This document shows, piece after piece, positions 23,821-32,193 of a stretch of 64,000 nt of DNA; within the stretch, counting starts at the first letter, position 1, and the number at the start of each line of letters is the position of its first letter. Origin of the DNA: Kofleriaceae bacterium. Its GTDB lineage: Bacteria; Myxococcota_A; Polyangia; Haliangiales; Haliangiaceae. The DNA is taken from positions 1 to 64,000 of the forward strand of contig JABFXX010000231.1 of NCBI GenBank assembly GCA_013368795.1. Direction: 5' to 3'. Under the pieces are notes generated by a model. That model did no database searches, was not told the origin of the DNA, and was given only the letters and a program-made list of their open reading frames with translations. Both the position numbers and the translations under genes were made by a program.

Positions 23821-26517
23821 ATGACGAGGCGCAGCGCCATCGCGAGCATCGCCCTGGCGGGCATCTTCATTCTCGTTGCGTGGCTCGGGATGTCGGTCCA
23901 CGCGCCGATGGAGATTCCGTCGCTGTTGTGGGCACCCAGCGGCATCGCGCTCGCGTTCGCCCTGATCTACGGACCGGTCACCGCGCTCGGCATCCTCGTC
24001 GGTTGCTTCGCGTCGGTCGTCATGCGCGGCCACGTGGCATGGGTCGCGGCCACGATCGCGTCCGTCAACGCGCTCGAGACGCTCGTCGCCTACTACGTCC
24101 TGCGTCACTACGACTTTCATCTCGCGCTCGATCGGCTGCGAGACGTGGTCGCGCTGGTGGTGACCGCGTTCGTCGTGTCGGTGGCGAGCGCGAGCCTGAC
24201 GACCGCACTCGTGTTCCAGTTCGTGCCGCACCGCGACGGCAGTCTCGAGATGTGGTGGCGGTGGTGCTGGGGACACATCTCAGGCGATTTGATCGTCACG
24301 CCGCTGATCGTCACCTGGGCTCGCGCGCCGAGCATCGCGCAATACAGCAGGCCCGCGCTCGTGGAGATGCTCGTGCTCGCGCTCGGCGTGGTCGTGGTTG
24401 TCACCGGCGTCCTGACAAGCTGGCTTCCCGGGTCGAGGATGCCGCACTACCTGTTCCCGCTGCTCATCTGGTCGGCGCTGCGGTTCGGACCGCGTGGTGC
24501 CGCGACGACGAACGCGGTGATCACGTGCTTCGCGGTGCTCGGGATCATGTACCAGCGAGGTCCGTTCGGAGAGCTCGCCGACTTCCAGAGCTTCGTCTCG
24601 ATCTCGGCGATAGCGACGCTCGCGCTCGGTGCGATGCGCGTCGAGGTGATCCGTGCGTTCCGGCGCAAGGCCGCGATCCAGAGCGCCGCGCTCGACGCGA
24701 TCGTCACGTTCGACTCGCGTGACCGCATCTGCGAGTTCAATCCAGCCGCCGAGCGGTTGTTCGGGGTACCGGAGGCATTCGCACTCGGCCGGAACATCAA
24801 ACATCTGTTCGTGCCCTCCGAGCGTTACCTCGAATCCGGCGAGAGTGTCGCCGCCTTCCTCCGCGAACACGCCGAGGAGATCGTCGGCAAGCGCGTCCGC
24901 TACACGGCGAAGCGATTCGACGGCACCGAGTTCCCCGCCGAGGTCGCGATCTCGCGCGTGCCGCTCGAGGACGAGGACTTCTTCACCGGCTTCGTGCACG
25001 ACATCACTGCGGAACACCGCGCCGAGGAGCACCGCCGCGAGACGCGCCGGATGCTCGAGCACGAGGTCGAGGAGCGCACGGGCGAGCTGCGCCGCAAGGA
25101 GGAGCTGCTTCGCGATACGCAGGAGCTCGCGCATCTCGGAAGCTTCGACTTCGAGCTCGCCACCGGAGCGCTCGCGTGGTCTGACGAGATGTTCCGGATC
25201 TACGGCCAGGACCCGAAGTCGTTCGTGCCGAACTATCCGGCGTTCCTCGGTGCCGTGCATCCCGAGGATCGGGCCGAAGTGACCGAGGTGCTCGAGAGGA
25301 CGATCGCGGCGGGTACGCCGTTCATCGTCGAGGAGCGGATCGTCCGACCCGACGGTAGCGTGCGCGTCCTGCTCTCGCAGGCAAAGGTGATGCACAGCTC
25401 CGATGGCCGTGGCTCCCACATGATGGGCTGCTGCCAGGACATCACCGAGCGCAAGCTCTCCGACGCCGAGCGCTACCGGCTCGTCGATCTGGTCGAGTCA
25501 TCGGCCGATGCGATGCTGCTGCTCTCGCTCGACGGCACCATCGAGACCTGGAACCCGGCCGCGGAGAAGATGTTCGGCTACACCGCGGCCGAGGTCGTCG
25601 GCCATCACGCCGATATGCTCGTGCCGCCCGGGCTCGCATCGCGGCTCGATCGAATGGTCGCCGCCGTCGGCGCGCGCGAGCGCCTCGAGACCTACGAGCT
25701 CGTCCACCAGCGCAAGGATGGCTCGACGTTCGACGGCTCCGGGACGATGTCGAGCATCGTCGACCACCGCGGGCACGTGATCGGCGTCTCGAAGGTGCTG
25801 AGAGACACGACCGAGCAGAAGCGCGCGCGCGACCAGCTGCGCGATTCGCTGCGCGAGAAGGAGGTCCTGCTCCGCGAGATTCACCACCGCGTGAAGAACA
25901 ACCTGCAGGTCATCTCGAGCCTGTTGAACCTCCAGGTCGCGTCGGTGCCGAGCGAGGTCGCGCGCAAGGGTTTGATCGAGAGCCAGAGCAGGATCCAGTC
26001 GATGGCGCTGCTCCACCAGCTGCTGTACCAATCGAAGGACCTCGCGCGCATCGAGCTCGGCGACTACCTGCGTGCCCTGCTCAGCTACCTCGCGACGACC
26101 TACGACGCGCTCGATCGCTCGATCCGGTGCGTCGTCGAGGCACCGTCCGTGCTGCTCGACCTCGATCGCGCGATCCCGTGCGGCCTGATCGTCAACGAGC
26201 TGGTGACGAACTCGCTGCGCCACGCGTTTCCATCGGGGCGCGGCGGCCATATCACGGTCGAGGTCACCGAGGTCGAGGTCGATCGACTGCGGCTCGAGGT
26301 CCAGGACGACGGCGTCGGAATCCCCGCGGACATCACGCCGGAGACCTCGCCGAGCTTCGGCCTCCAGATCGCGCGCTCGCTCACCCAGCAGCTCGACGGG
26401 ATCGTGCAGATCTTCAGGACAGGTGGAACGCAGATCAGGGTCGAGTTCCCGATCGGCAACACTCGCGATCAGACGTCAGGAGCCGACGCACAACGTCCCG
26501 CAGCCGCGACAGGCTGA
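23821..26517 (+). CDS. MASE1-PAS-PAS-PAS sensor histidine kinase (HisKA_2 type)
   Basis: An 898-residue membrane sensor. Residues 1-290 form a MASE1 integral membrane sensor domain of about eight helices (IPSLLWAPSGIALAFALIYGP). Three PAS domains follow (NPAAERLFGVPEAFALGRN, AHLGSFDFELATGALAWSDE, NPAAEKMFGYTAAEVVGHH), then HisKA_2 with REIHHRVKNNLQVISSLLNLQ and an HATPase domain ending SFGLQIARSLTQQLDG. Ribosome site TTGAGGTG, gap of six bases after the REC-GAF kinase. The ligand is unknown. Its last 83 bases overlap the end of the convergent REC gene. Confidence 0.9.
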   Translation: MTRRSAIASIALAGIFILVAWLGMSVHAPMEIPSLLWAPSGIALAFALIYGPVTALGILVGCFASVVMRGHVAWVAATIASVNALETLVAYYVLRHYDFHLALDRLRDVVALVVTAFVVSVASASLTTALVFQFVPHRDGSLEMWWRWCWGHISGDLIVTPLIVTWARAPSIAQYSRPALVEMLVLALGVVVVVTGVLTSWLPGSRMPHYLFPLLIWSALRFGPRGAATTNAVITCFAVLGIMYQRGPFGELADFQSFVSISAIATLALGAMRVEVIRAFRRKAAIQSAALDAIVTFDSRDRICEFNPAAERLFGVPEAFALGRNIKHLFVPSERYLESGESVAAFLREHAEEIVGKRVRYTAKRFDGTEFPAEVAISRVPLEDEDFFTGFVHDITAEHRAEEHRRETRRMLEHEVEERTGELRRKEELLRDTQELAHLGSFDFELATGALAWSDEMFRIYGQDPKSFVPNYPAFLGAVHPEDRAEVTEVLERTIAAGTPFIVEERIVRPDGSVRVLLSQAKVMHSSDGRGSHMMGCCQDITERKLSDAERYRLVDLVESSADAMLLLSLDGTIETWNPAAEKMFGYTAAEVVGHHADMLVPPGLASRLDRMVAAVGARERLETYELVHQRKDGSTFDGSGTMSSIVDHRGHVIGVSKVLRDTTEQKRARDQLRDSLREKEVLLREIHHRVKNNLQVISSLLNLQVASVPSEVARKGLIESQSRIQSMALLHQLLYQSKDLARIELGDYLRALLSYLATTYDALDRSIRCVVEAPSVLLDLDRAIPCGLIVNELVTNSLRHAFPSGRGGHITVEVTEVEVDRLRLEVQDDGVGIPADITPETSPSFGLQIARSLTQQLDGIVQIFRTGGTQIRVEFPIGNTRDQTSGADAQRPAAATG

Positions 26518-26827
26518 ACGGCTTGTGGAGGAGCACCGCGTTGTCGCCGAGCAGTGCGACATCCTCGTGGCGGATCCTCGAAGCAGTCATCACGATCACC
26601 GGGGATGACACGCCCGCCGTGCGGGCACTGTGCGCGACCTGCAGGCCGGTCATCCACGGCATCGCCACGTCCGTGATGATGAGCTGGTAGTTTCCCTCGG
26701 CCAGCATCTGGAGCATCTCGTTACCATCGTCGGCGCGAATGACCGTGTAGCCGAGACCTTCAATTGCATTAGAGACCAGCGTCAGCGTATCGGCATCATC
26801 GTCAGCAACGAGCACTCTCGGCTCCAT
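26435..26827 (-). CDS. Single-domain response regulator
   Basis: A 130-residue stand-alone receiver: acidic pocket Asp10-Asp11 (VADDDAD), phosphoacceptor Asp53 (IITDVAMPWMTG), Thr in VIVMTAS and Lys in LLHKPFS. No output domain. Start at 26827 is fixed by the fold and by a sigma-54-type promoter with -12 C 14 bases upstream. The end overlaps the convergent MASE1 kinase by 83 bases, so the extra C-terminal residues (TSDRECCRSGTRP) are encoded opposite kinase codons. Confidence 0.85.
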   Translation of the reverse strand: MEPRVLVADDDADTLTLVSNAIEGLGYTVIRADDGNEMLQMLAEGNYQLIITDVAMPWMTGLQVAHSARTAGVSSPVIVMTASRIRHEDVALLGDNAVLLHKPFSLSRLRDVVRRLLTSDRECCRSGTRP

Positions 26828-26839
26828 GAAGGGCGAATG

Positions 26840-26855
26840 TGCATCCTGCGTGCCG
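26840..26855 (-). promoter_or_regulatory. Sigma-54-type promoter of the single-domain response regulator
   Basis: Leftward CGGCACGCAGGATGCA fits -24/-12 spacing with TGCA; the -12 C is 14 bases from ATG 26827. It sits immediately after the stop of the Ser/Thr kinase gene. No convincing enhancer copy was found at 31 bases. Confidence 0.55.
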
Positions 26856-28232
26856 TCAACGTTCGGCTGAGGAGGGCTTCTGCATGGCCATGCTGCGCTC
26901 CAAGCGCGCGAGGAGCGTTGCAGCACGTTCCTGGCCGATGGCCGAGCTGACGCGTGTCGCGTGCTCGTGTGCCGACCGCACCAACCGACGCGCGCGTCCG
27001 CGGTCACCGAGATGCCCGTAGAGCGCGGCGAGAGTGAGCAGCACGCACCACAATGACGGCGTCGAGCGTCCGGCCTCGACCTCGGCGGTGAGTCGCTCGA
27101 CCGCCCGCTCGAGCTCGGCAATCGCCTGCTCGGGTTCGTGCTGATCGACGAGCGTGCGCGCGATCGCGAGATATGCGTGGACCATCCGGTCGGAGTCACC
27201 TACGGCGTTCGCGGCCTCGGCCTCGTGATGGAGGTGGCCGAGCGCGCCGCGACCCTCGCGAAGCGTCATCCCCTTCGATCGCTTCGGCAGGTTGTGTTGC
27301 GGCCAGCGCTGGGTCGGTCCGGTGGTCGAGAACAAGAGCGGCGCGAGCGGCTGGCTCGTGCGCGCGAGCGAGCTTCGCACCCGACGGATCTCGGAGCCGA
27401 ACATCTCGGCATCCTCGAACCGCTCACCCGGATGCTTCGCGAGCGCGCGCATGACGAGCGACTCGACGACCGCGGGGATGAACAGATCACCTCGCCGGCG
27501 CGACGGCGCGATCGGATCGTCGTTGAGCTGGCGGGACAGGATCTCCTGCGTGCAGCCGCCGGCAAACGGCGTCGAGCCGGTCAGGAGCTCGTAGAGCAGG
27601 ACACCGGTCGCGTAGACATCCGAGGCAGGGGATGCCGGCTGGCCCTGGATCAGCTCCGGCGCGATGTACTCGGGCGTTCCGTAGAGGAGATGCGTGTCGT
27701 TAGCCTTGTCTGGCGGATGCGCCTTCGCGAGTCCGAAGTCGAACAGCCGCGCAGACAGACCGCCGCTGCGCGTCGACTCGACGAGCACGTTGTCTGCCTT
27801 GACGTCGGCGTGGATGATCCCGCACGCGTGGGACTCCGCCAGTGCGTCGAGGATCTGCGATGTGAGATCGAGCGCGACGTCGACGTCGAGAGGTCCGTGA
27901 CTCCCGAGGAGCCGACCGAGCAGGACACCATGCACGTGCTCCATGACGAGGAACGGCACGCCACCGCAATCGCCGTAGTCGATTACCGCGACGATGTTGC
28001 GATGCCAGAGCCTGCCGGCGACGAACGCCTCCGTACGAAACCGCTGAAGCACGTCGGCCTGCACCGGCGCGTCGGGACGCGGCATCTTGATCGCGACGCG
28101 GCGACCAAGCGAACGCTGGACTGCACCATAGACGACTCCCATCCCGCCGGCGCCGATGACATCACCCAGTACGTACTTCCCACCGATCAATTCTCCACAT
28201 CTCTTCGACGCCGCCATGATGATGTCCAGCAT
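26856..28232 (-). CDS. Ser/Thr protein kinase with C-terminal helical repeats
   Basis: A 458-residue soluble kinase. Glycine loop IGAGGMGVVYGAV, catalytic Lys49 (VAIKM), catalytic loop HADVKADN at 141-148 and DFG at 165-167; then a helical tail (about 330-458) likely of TPR type. The usual HRD arginine is Ala142, a non-RD kinase, so activation-loop phosphorylation may not be needed. Start M at 28232 (MLDIIMAASK) is chosen because a sigma-54-type -12 C lies 15 bases upstream; M at 28250 would lie inside the promoter. Substrates unknown. Confidence 0.85.
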   Translation of the reverse strand: MLDIIMAASKRCGELIGGKYVLGDVIGAGGMGVVYGAVQRSLGRRVAIKMPRPDAPVQADVLQRFRTEAFVAGRLWHRNIVAVIDYGDCGGVPFLVMEHVHGVLLGRLLGSHGPLDVDVALDLTSQILDALAESHACGIIHADVKADNVLVESTRSGGLSARLFDFGLAKAHPPDKANDTHLLYGTPEYIAPELIQGQPASPASDVYATGVLLYELLTGSTPFAGGCTQEILSRQLNDDPIAPSRRRGDLFIPAVVESLVMRALAKHPGERFEDAEMFGSEIRRVRSSLARTSQPLAPLLFSTTGPTQRWPQHNLPKRSKGMTLREGRGALGHLHHEAEAANAVGDSDRMVHAYLAIARTLVDQHEPEQAIAELERAVERLTAEVEAGRSTPSLWCVLLTLAALYGHLGDRGRARRLVRSAHEHATRVSSAIGQERAATLLARLERSMAMQKPSSAER

Positions 28233-28245
28233 GGTCGCTGCCCAA

Positions 28246-28261
28246 AGCATGCAGCGTGCCC
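28246..28261 (-). promoter_or_regulatory. Sigma-54-type promoter of the Ser/Thr kinase
   Basis: Leftward GGGCACGCTGCATGCT: GGCACG and TGCT in correct spacing. The -12 C is 15 bases from ATG 28232. The expected enhancer position (28292 onward) holds only a poor match. Confidence 0.55.
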
Positions 28262-28621
28262 TACAGAACGTTGCGTTCCGGTCGGGGATTCACGACCTTC
28301 GTGGCGGCTCGACGCGCGCGAGCACACCTACCGCACTACCAGATGCGCCGTACCGACGGCTCGTGCCGCGCGTCGTTCGGTCAATTCGTCGACGAAACGT
28401 TGGTCTATGCGATGCACCGGCCTTCGGTCGCGTCGTCGAGCGAGCGCCGTGATCGAAGGCCCGCTTGTCGCTGAGCTCCAGCACGATCCACGTCGAACCT
28501 CGACGACGCACCACCTACAACTACAAACAGAATCCGTAGAACAGCTGATATGCACTGAAAGCTGTCGGCCCTATATCTGGAATGACGGCCGCTTGTCCTT
28601 GCGGCTAGAAAGGATCCAGGG
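28262..28621. other. Intergenic region between divergent kinase genes
   Basis: About 360 bases without a convincing gene; codon pattern and composition are unlike the neighbours, and the last 130 bases are the most AT-rich of the stretch. A moderate rightward sigma-54-like element TGGAATGACGGCCGCT at 28578-28593 lies 30 bases before the kinase start at 28622, with AAGGATCCAGGG as ribosome region. A second, TGGTCTATGCGATGCA at 28401-28416, has good spacing but no gene nearby. Nothing else recognised. Confidence 0.4.
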
Positions 28622-29323
28622 ATGGGGCGTATGGATTGCGAGGACGCGGCGGGTCTTCTCGAAGACGATGTCGTTGCCATCACGCACGATCTGAAGAGTC
28701 CACTCGCGGTGATCGCGCTCGAGGTCGAATGTCTCGACGGAAAGCTCGGTGAGCAGTCGGTATGTGAACAGCGCCGTGCGCTACGCCGGATCCAGCGCAA
28801 CGTCGAGTCAATGGACAGGCTGGTGCACGAGCTGCTCGATCTCTCGCGCATGGACTCGGCGCGCCTCGAGGTCATCCCTGCCTTGACCGACCTCCGTGAC
28901 ATCGTCCTCGACACCGTCGATCGAATGCTCGCGACGAGCGATCACTCGACGGTTCGCATCGAGGCGGAGGCGCCGGCGATGGTGCTCGTCGACGTGCCGC
29001 GCATCGAGCGCGTCATCGCGAACCTCGTCGGCAACGCGCTGAAGTACGCGCCGGACCACCCCGTCACCGTCAGGCTCGAGGCCGAAGGAGCGGTCGCGCG
29101 CGTCTCGGTCATCGACGGCGGGCCGGGGCTGACGCCGGACGAGATGCGCTCGCTGTTCGTCAAGCACCACCGTTGCCGCGGCGCTTCGCGTCTCGATGGT
29201 TCGGGGCTCGGGCTCTACGTGAGCCGCAAGATCGTCGAGGCGCACGGCGGCCTCATCGGCGTCGAGAGCGGGGAGGGCTCGGGCTCGCGGTTCTACTTCG
29301 AGCTGCCGCTGTACCGCCGGTAG
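28622..29323 (+). CDS. Orphan soluble histidine kinase
   Basis: A 233-residue protein made only of HisKA (ITHDLKSPLAVIALEVECL, His near residue 22) and HATPase (NLVGNALKYAP, DGGPGLTPDE, GSGLGLYVSRKIVEAHGG). No sensor domain or membrane helix. It closely resembles the kinase core of the protein at 32194-33735 (shared DLKSPLA-IAL, SRFYFELP), so the two are probably paralogues. It converges with the hybrid kinase, one base apart. Confidence 0.9.
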   Translation: MGRMDCEDAAGLLEDDVVAITHDLKSPLAVIALEVECLDGKLGEQSVCEQRRALRRIQRNVESMDRLVHELLDLSRMDSARLEVIPALTDLRDIVLDTVDRMLATSDHSTVRIEAEAPAMVLVDVPRIERVIANLVGNALKYAPDHPVTVRLEAEGAVARVSVIDGGPGLTPDEMRSLFVKHHRCRGASRLDGSGLGLYVSRKIVEAHGGLIGVESGEGSGSRFYFELPLYRR

Positions 29324-29324
29324 C

Positions 29325-31274
29325 TCACGCCCGCTGCTGCATGCGCGTCGCGAGCGCGTACTTGATCGTCGTCGCGAGCTCGTGCAGGTCGACCGGCTTC
29401 GCGACGTGGGCATCGAAGCCGGCCTCGGCGCAGCGCCGGCGATCGTCATCGGAAGCATAGGCGGTGAGCGCGATCGCGGGGATGTCGCGCTGGCTGCCGG
29501 GGCAGACGCGAAGCACGCGGACGAAGCTGAAGCCGTCCTCGTGTGGCATCGCGAGATCGCAGAGCACGACGTCGGCTTGCTCGCGGTGAAGTACCGCGCG
29601 GGCCTCGCGAGCCGACGACGTCGACAGGATCCGCGTGCCGAGTCGGCCGAGCAGCAGCGCGAGTGCATCGCGGACGCGAGGATCGTCGTCGATGACGAGC
29701 ACCGTCGTGCCGTGCAGCTGCGGAATGCCGGGCTCGGGCGAGCCAGCGACCGGTGACTCGGCCCGATAGATCGCGGCGGGGAGCGTGATCGTGAACGTCG
29801 CGCCCTGGCCGCTGCCTTCGCTCGTCGCGACGAGCGTGCCGTCGTGCAGCGCGACGAGCTGCTTCGCGATCGCGAGGCCGAGGCCGAGGCCGCCTTGCGT
29901 GCGGGTCAGCACGTCCTCGGGCTGGCTGAACGGTGTGAACAGGCGAGGCAAAAACTCCGGCGCGATGCCGCGGCCCGTGTCCTTGATCTCGATGACGATC
30001 GAGTTGCGCTCGCGTGCCGCGGTGATCGAGATCGTGCCGCCGGTCGGCGTGAACTTCACGGCGTTCGAGAGCAGATTGTCGAACACCTGGCGCAGGCGGG
30101 CCGGGTCGGCGAGTACGCGGCCGGTGCGCGACGAGATCTCGGCGACGATGTGGATCTCGCGCTCGGTTGCCGACGGCCGGACGTTGTCGATCGCGGCCGC
30201 GAGCACGTCGGTGATCACGATCCGCTGGCGATCGAGGAACAGCTTGCCGCTGATCGCGCGCGAGATGTCGAGCAGGTCGCCGACGAGGCGCGACTGCGTC
30301 GCCGCGCTATCCCGGATCGCGTCGAGCGCGCGCGACCGTAGGTCGATGTTCTCGACGTGCTCGCGCAGCACCTTCTCCCACAGCATGATCGTCGTCAGCG
30401 GCGCGCGGAGCTCGTGCGAGATCGTCGCGAGGAAGTGATCCTTCGCGCGGTTCGCGTGCTCGGCCTCGGACAGTGCCGCGAGCAGCTGCTCGAGCAGGAG
30501 CGTGCGGTTCTGGGCGGAATCGCGATCGCCCTGGGCATCGGTCGCGATCGCGAACCAGCGCGAGCTGCCGGCGTGACTCTCGCGGCGGAGGCGCAGCTGG
30601 TACCAGCGGAACGAGCCGTCGGGGCGGCGGAGCCGGATCTCGCGGTCGGGCTCTGCGCCGCGCGACTTGCCCTCGAGGATGCGCTCGACGTGGACGCGAT
30701 CATCGGGATGGATCTGGTGTCGCCAGTGAACCCTCGCGATGCGCGAGGACTGACCGGTGATCGACGTCCACTCCTTGTTGAAGTAGTCGGGCTCCTCGCC
30801 GGCGGCGCCGCTGAACACGAGCGCGAGCGACGGCGCGGCGAGCCTGCGCGCGACGACGAGGTCCGTCGTCTCGAGGCACGCGGCGGTGACGCCGGTGACC
30901 GTCTTGTCGGGTCCCGCGTGCACGGGATAGACGACGACTCTGCAGCCGCGTTCGAGGCCCTTCGGGTCGGCATCGGGTCGGAACACGAGCTCGTCGATCG
31001 TCGTGACGCGATCGGAATGGTAGGCGGTATCGAAGATCGGAGAGAGCGAGCGAGGCGCTCCGGCGAGCGTGCCGAACAGCTCGCGCCAGCCGGCGCTCGC
31101 GACGGTCAGCTCGTGGCGGCTGCCGAGGAACGCGGCGAGAGGAACCGGCGCGCTCGCGACGAACGACGTCGTGTCGCCGGCACATTCCTCGATCAGGGCG
31201 CGGCCGAGCGTTGCGAACCAGTGAAGGTCGAGTACGTCGTCGGAATCGTCCGACTGGCCGACGGGGCCGCTCAC
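29325..31274 (-). CDS. PAS hybrid histidine kinase with C-terminal receiver
   Basis: A 649-residue soluble hybrid kinase: N-terminal PAS-like region, a PAS_3 domain near 150-265 (EPDYFNKEWTSITGQ, RRPDGSFRWYQLRLR), HisKA with His287 in TISHELRAPL, HATPase (NLLSNAVKF, DTGRGIAPEF, GLGLGLAIAKQL) and a C-terminal receiver (VLVIDDDPRVRDAL, CDLAMPHEDG). GTG 31274 overlaps the TGA of the NarL-type regulator (GTGA), so the two are translationally coupled with the regulator first. Confidence 0.9.
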   Translation of the reverse strand: MSGPVGQSDDSDDVLDLHWFATLGRALIEECAGDTTSFVASAPVPLAAFLGSRHELTVASAGWRELFGTLAGAPRSLSPIFDTAYHSDRVTTIDELVFRPDADPKGLERGCRVVVYPVHAGPDKTVTGVTAACLETTDLVVARRLAAPSLALVFSGAAGEEPDYFNKEWTSITGQSSRIARVHWRHQIHPDDRVHVERILEGKSRGAEPDREIRLRRPDGSFRWYQLRLRRESHAGSSRWFAIATDAQGDRDSAQNRTLLLEQLLAALSEAEHANRAKDHFLATISHELRAPLTTIMLWEKVLREHVENIDLRSRALDAIRDSAATQSRLVGDLLDISRAISGKLFLDRQRIVITDVLAAAIDNVRPSATEREIHIVAEISSRTGRVLADPARLRQVFDNLLSNAVKFTPTGGTISITAARERNSIVIEIKDTGRGIAPEFLPRLFTPFSQPEDVLTRTQGGLGLGLAIAKQLVALHDGTLVATSEGSGQGATFTITLPAAIYRAESPVAGSPEPGIPQLHGTTVLVIDDDPRVRDALALLLGRLGTRILSTSSAREARAVLHREQADVVLCDLAMPHEDGFSFVRVLRVCPGSQRDIPAIALTAYASDDDRRRCAEAGFDAHVAKPVDLHELATTIKYALATRMQQRA

Positions 31275-31918
31275 TCGGCGAGCGCTCCTTGGCGCGCGGC
31301 AAGCCGGATCATGTCGACGATCGAGTGCGTCGCCAGCTTCTTCATGATGCGCTGGCGATGGGTCTCGACGGTGCGGCGCGCGATGAACAGCCGCGTTCCG
31401 ATCTCGTCGTTCGTGTAGCCGCGAATCAGAAGGTCGAAGATCTCGCGCTCGCGACGCGTCAGGCGCTGCAGCGGCATGTCGCCGGCGCCGTTGATGCGGG
31501 CGAGCACCTCTTCGCGCGCGGCTCGCGGCGGCAGATAGCGACCGCCGGTGAGCACGAGGCGAATCGCCTCGATGATCTCCTGTGGTGGCTGCGTCTTGAG
31601 CGCGTAGCCAGAAGCTCCCGCGCGCAGCATCGCCGCGATCATGACCGGCTCGTCGAGCACCGAGAGCGCGAGCACCTTGCAGGTGCGCACCTCGAGAAGC
31701 TGCGCGGCGAGGGAGATGCCGGACGTCGACGGAATGAGGACATCGAGGACAACGACGTCCACAGGATCGCGCCGAAGCATCGATACCGCGTCCGTTGCAT
31801 TCCCCGCCTCGCCGACAACTTCCAGATCTGGTTCTTGCGATAGCAGTTGAGCGAGCCCCGCCCGGAAGAGCGGATGATCGTCGACTACCAACACCTGTGA
31901 CCTGAGTACCGCGACCAT
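31271..31918 (-). CDS. NarL/FixJ-family response regulator
   Basis: A 215-residue regulator: receiver with Asp13/Asp14 and phosphoacceptor Asp59 (VVVLDVLIPSTSG), and a LuxR-type HTH (LTRREREIFDLLIRGYTNDE, RRTVETHRQRIMKKL). Start is M at 31918 (MVAVLRSQVLVVDDHPL) and not 31945, because a sigma-54-type promoter occupies 31934-31949 and its -12 C is 17 bases before 31918. Coupled by a 4-base overlap to its likely partner, the hybrid kinase. Confidence 0.9.
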   Translation of the reverse strand: MVAVLRSQVLVVDDHPLFRAGLAQLLSQEPDLEVVGEAGNATDAVSMLRRDPVDVVVLDVLIPSTSGISLAAQLLEVRTCKVLALSVLDEPVMIAAMLRAGASGYALKTQPPQEIIEAIRLVLTGGRYLPPRAAREEVLARINGAGDMPLQRLTRREREIFDLLIRGYTNDEIGTRLFIARRTVETHRQRIMKKLATHSIVDMIRLAARQGALAE

Positions 31919-31933
31919 TTGGGCCTGCACCCC

Positions 31934-31949
31934 AGCAGTTAGCATGCCA
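31934..31949 (-). promoter_or_regulatory. Sigma-54-type promoter of the NarL-type regulator and hybrid kinase
   Basis: Leftward TGGCATGCTAACTGCT, near consensus at both boxes. A full enhancer-type site, CGCAATTGCTGCG, lies at 32014-32026, 65 bases upstream (about three turns beyond the usual 31). Confidence 0.6.
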
Positions 31950-32013
31950 TCTCGTGGACTACCGAAGATCGAGTTGATGAGTACCAGCGAGGCTCACGAC
32001 AGCTCCCTCGATC

Positions 32014-32026
32014 CGCAATTGCTGCG
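32014..32026. promoter_or_regulatory. Enhancer-type site upstream of the NarL-type regulator
   Basis: CGCAATTGCTGCG, full match to YGCAW-N3-YTGCR. A half-site TGGAAGCACTGCG follows at 32032-32044. Confidence 0.5.
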
Positions 32027-32088
32027 TCGCTTGGAAGCACTGCGTCGTAGGGCGAAACCTATCTACCCACAGGCGATATTTGTCTATC

Positions 32089-32104
32089 CGTATTAATACG
32101 TATT
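32089..32104. promoter_or_regulatory. Overlapping AT-rich palindromes
   Basis: CGTATTAATACG (32089-32100) and AATACGTATT (32095-32104) are both perfect palindromes sharing six bases, in a GC-rich setting. They lie about 140 bases before the NarL-type regulator and 90 bases after the end of the next kinase gene. Likely an operator; the protein is unknown. Confidence 0.45.
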
Positions 32105-32193
32105 CGCCGACGAGGTCCCCTCGATCATCGGCGACCGTCGCTGTCATCCGTCGCAGCAAAACGCGGCGTTCAGCGAGACAAAAAAATTCCGCG

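Noticed and set aside
28401-28416. Sigma-54-like TGGTCTATGCGATGCA
   Set aside because: Good spacing but 206 bases from the next gene and with no enhancer site; likely chance.
28256-28555. Small open frames in the kinase intergenic region
   Set aside because: Unusual codon pattern and no ribosome site; region is better read as promoter DNA.
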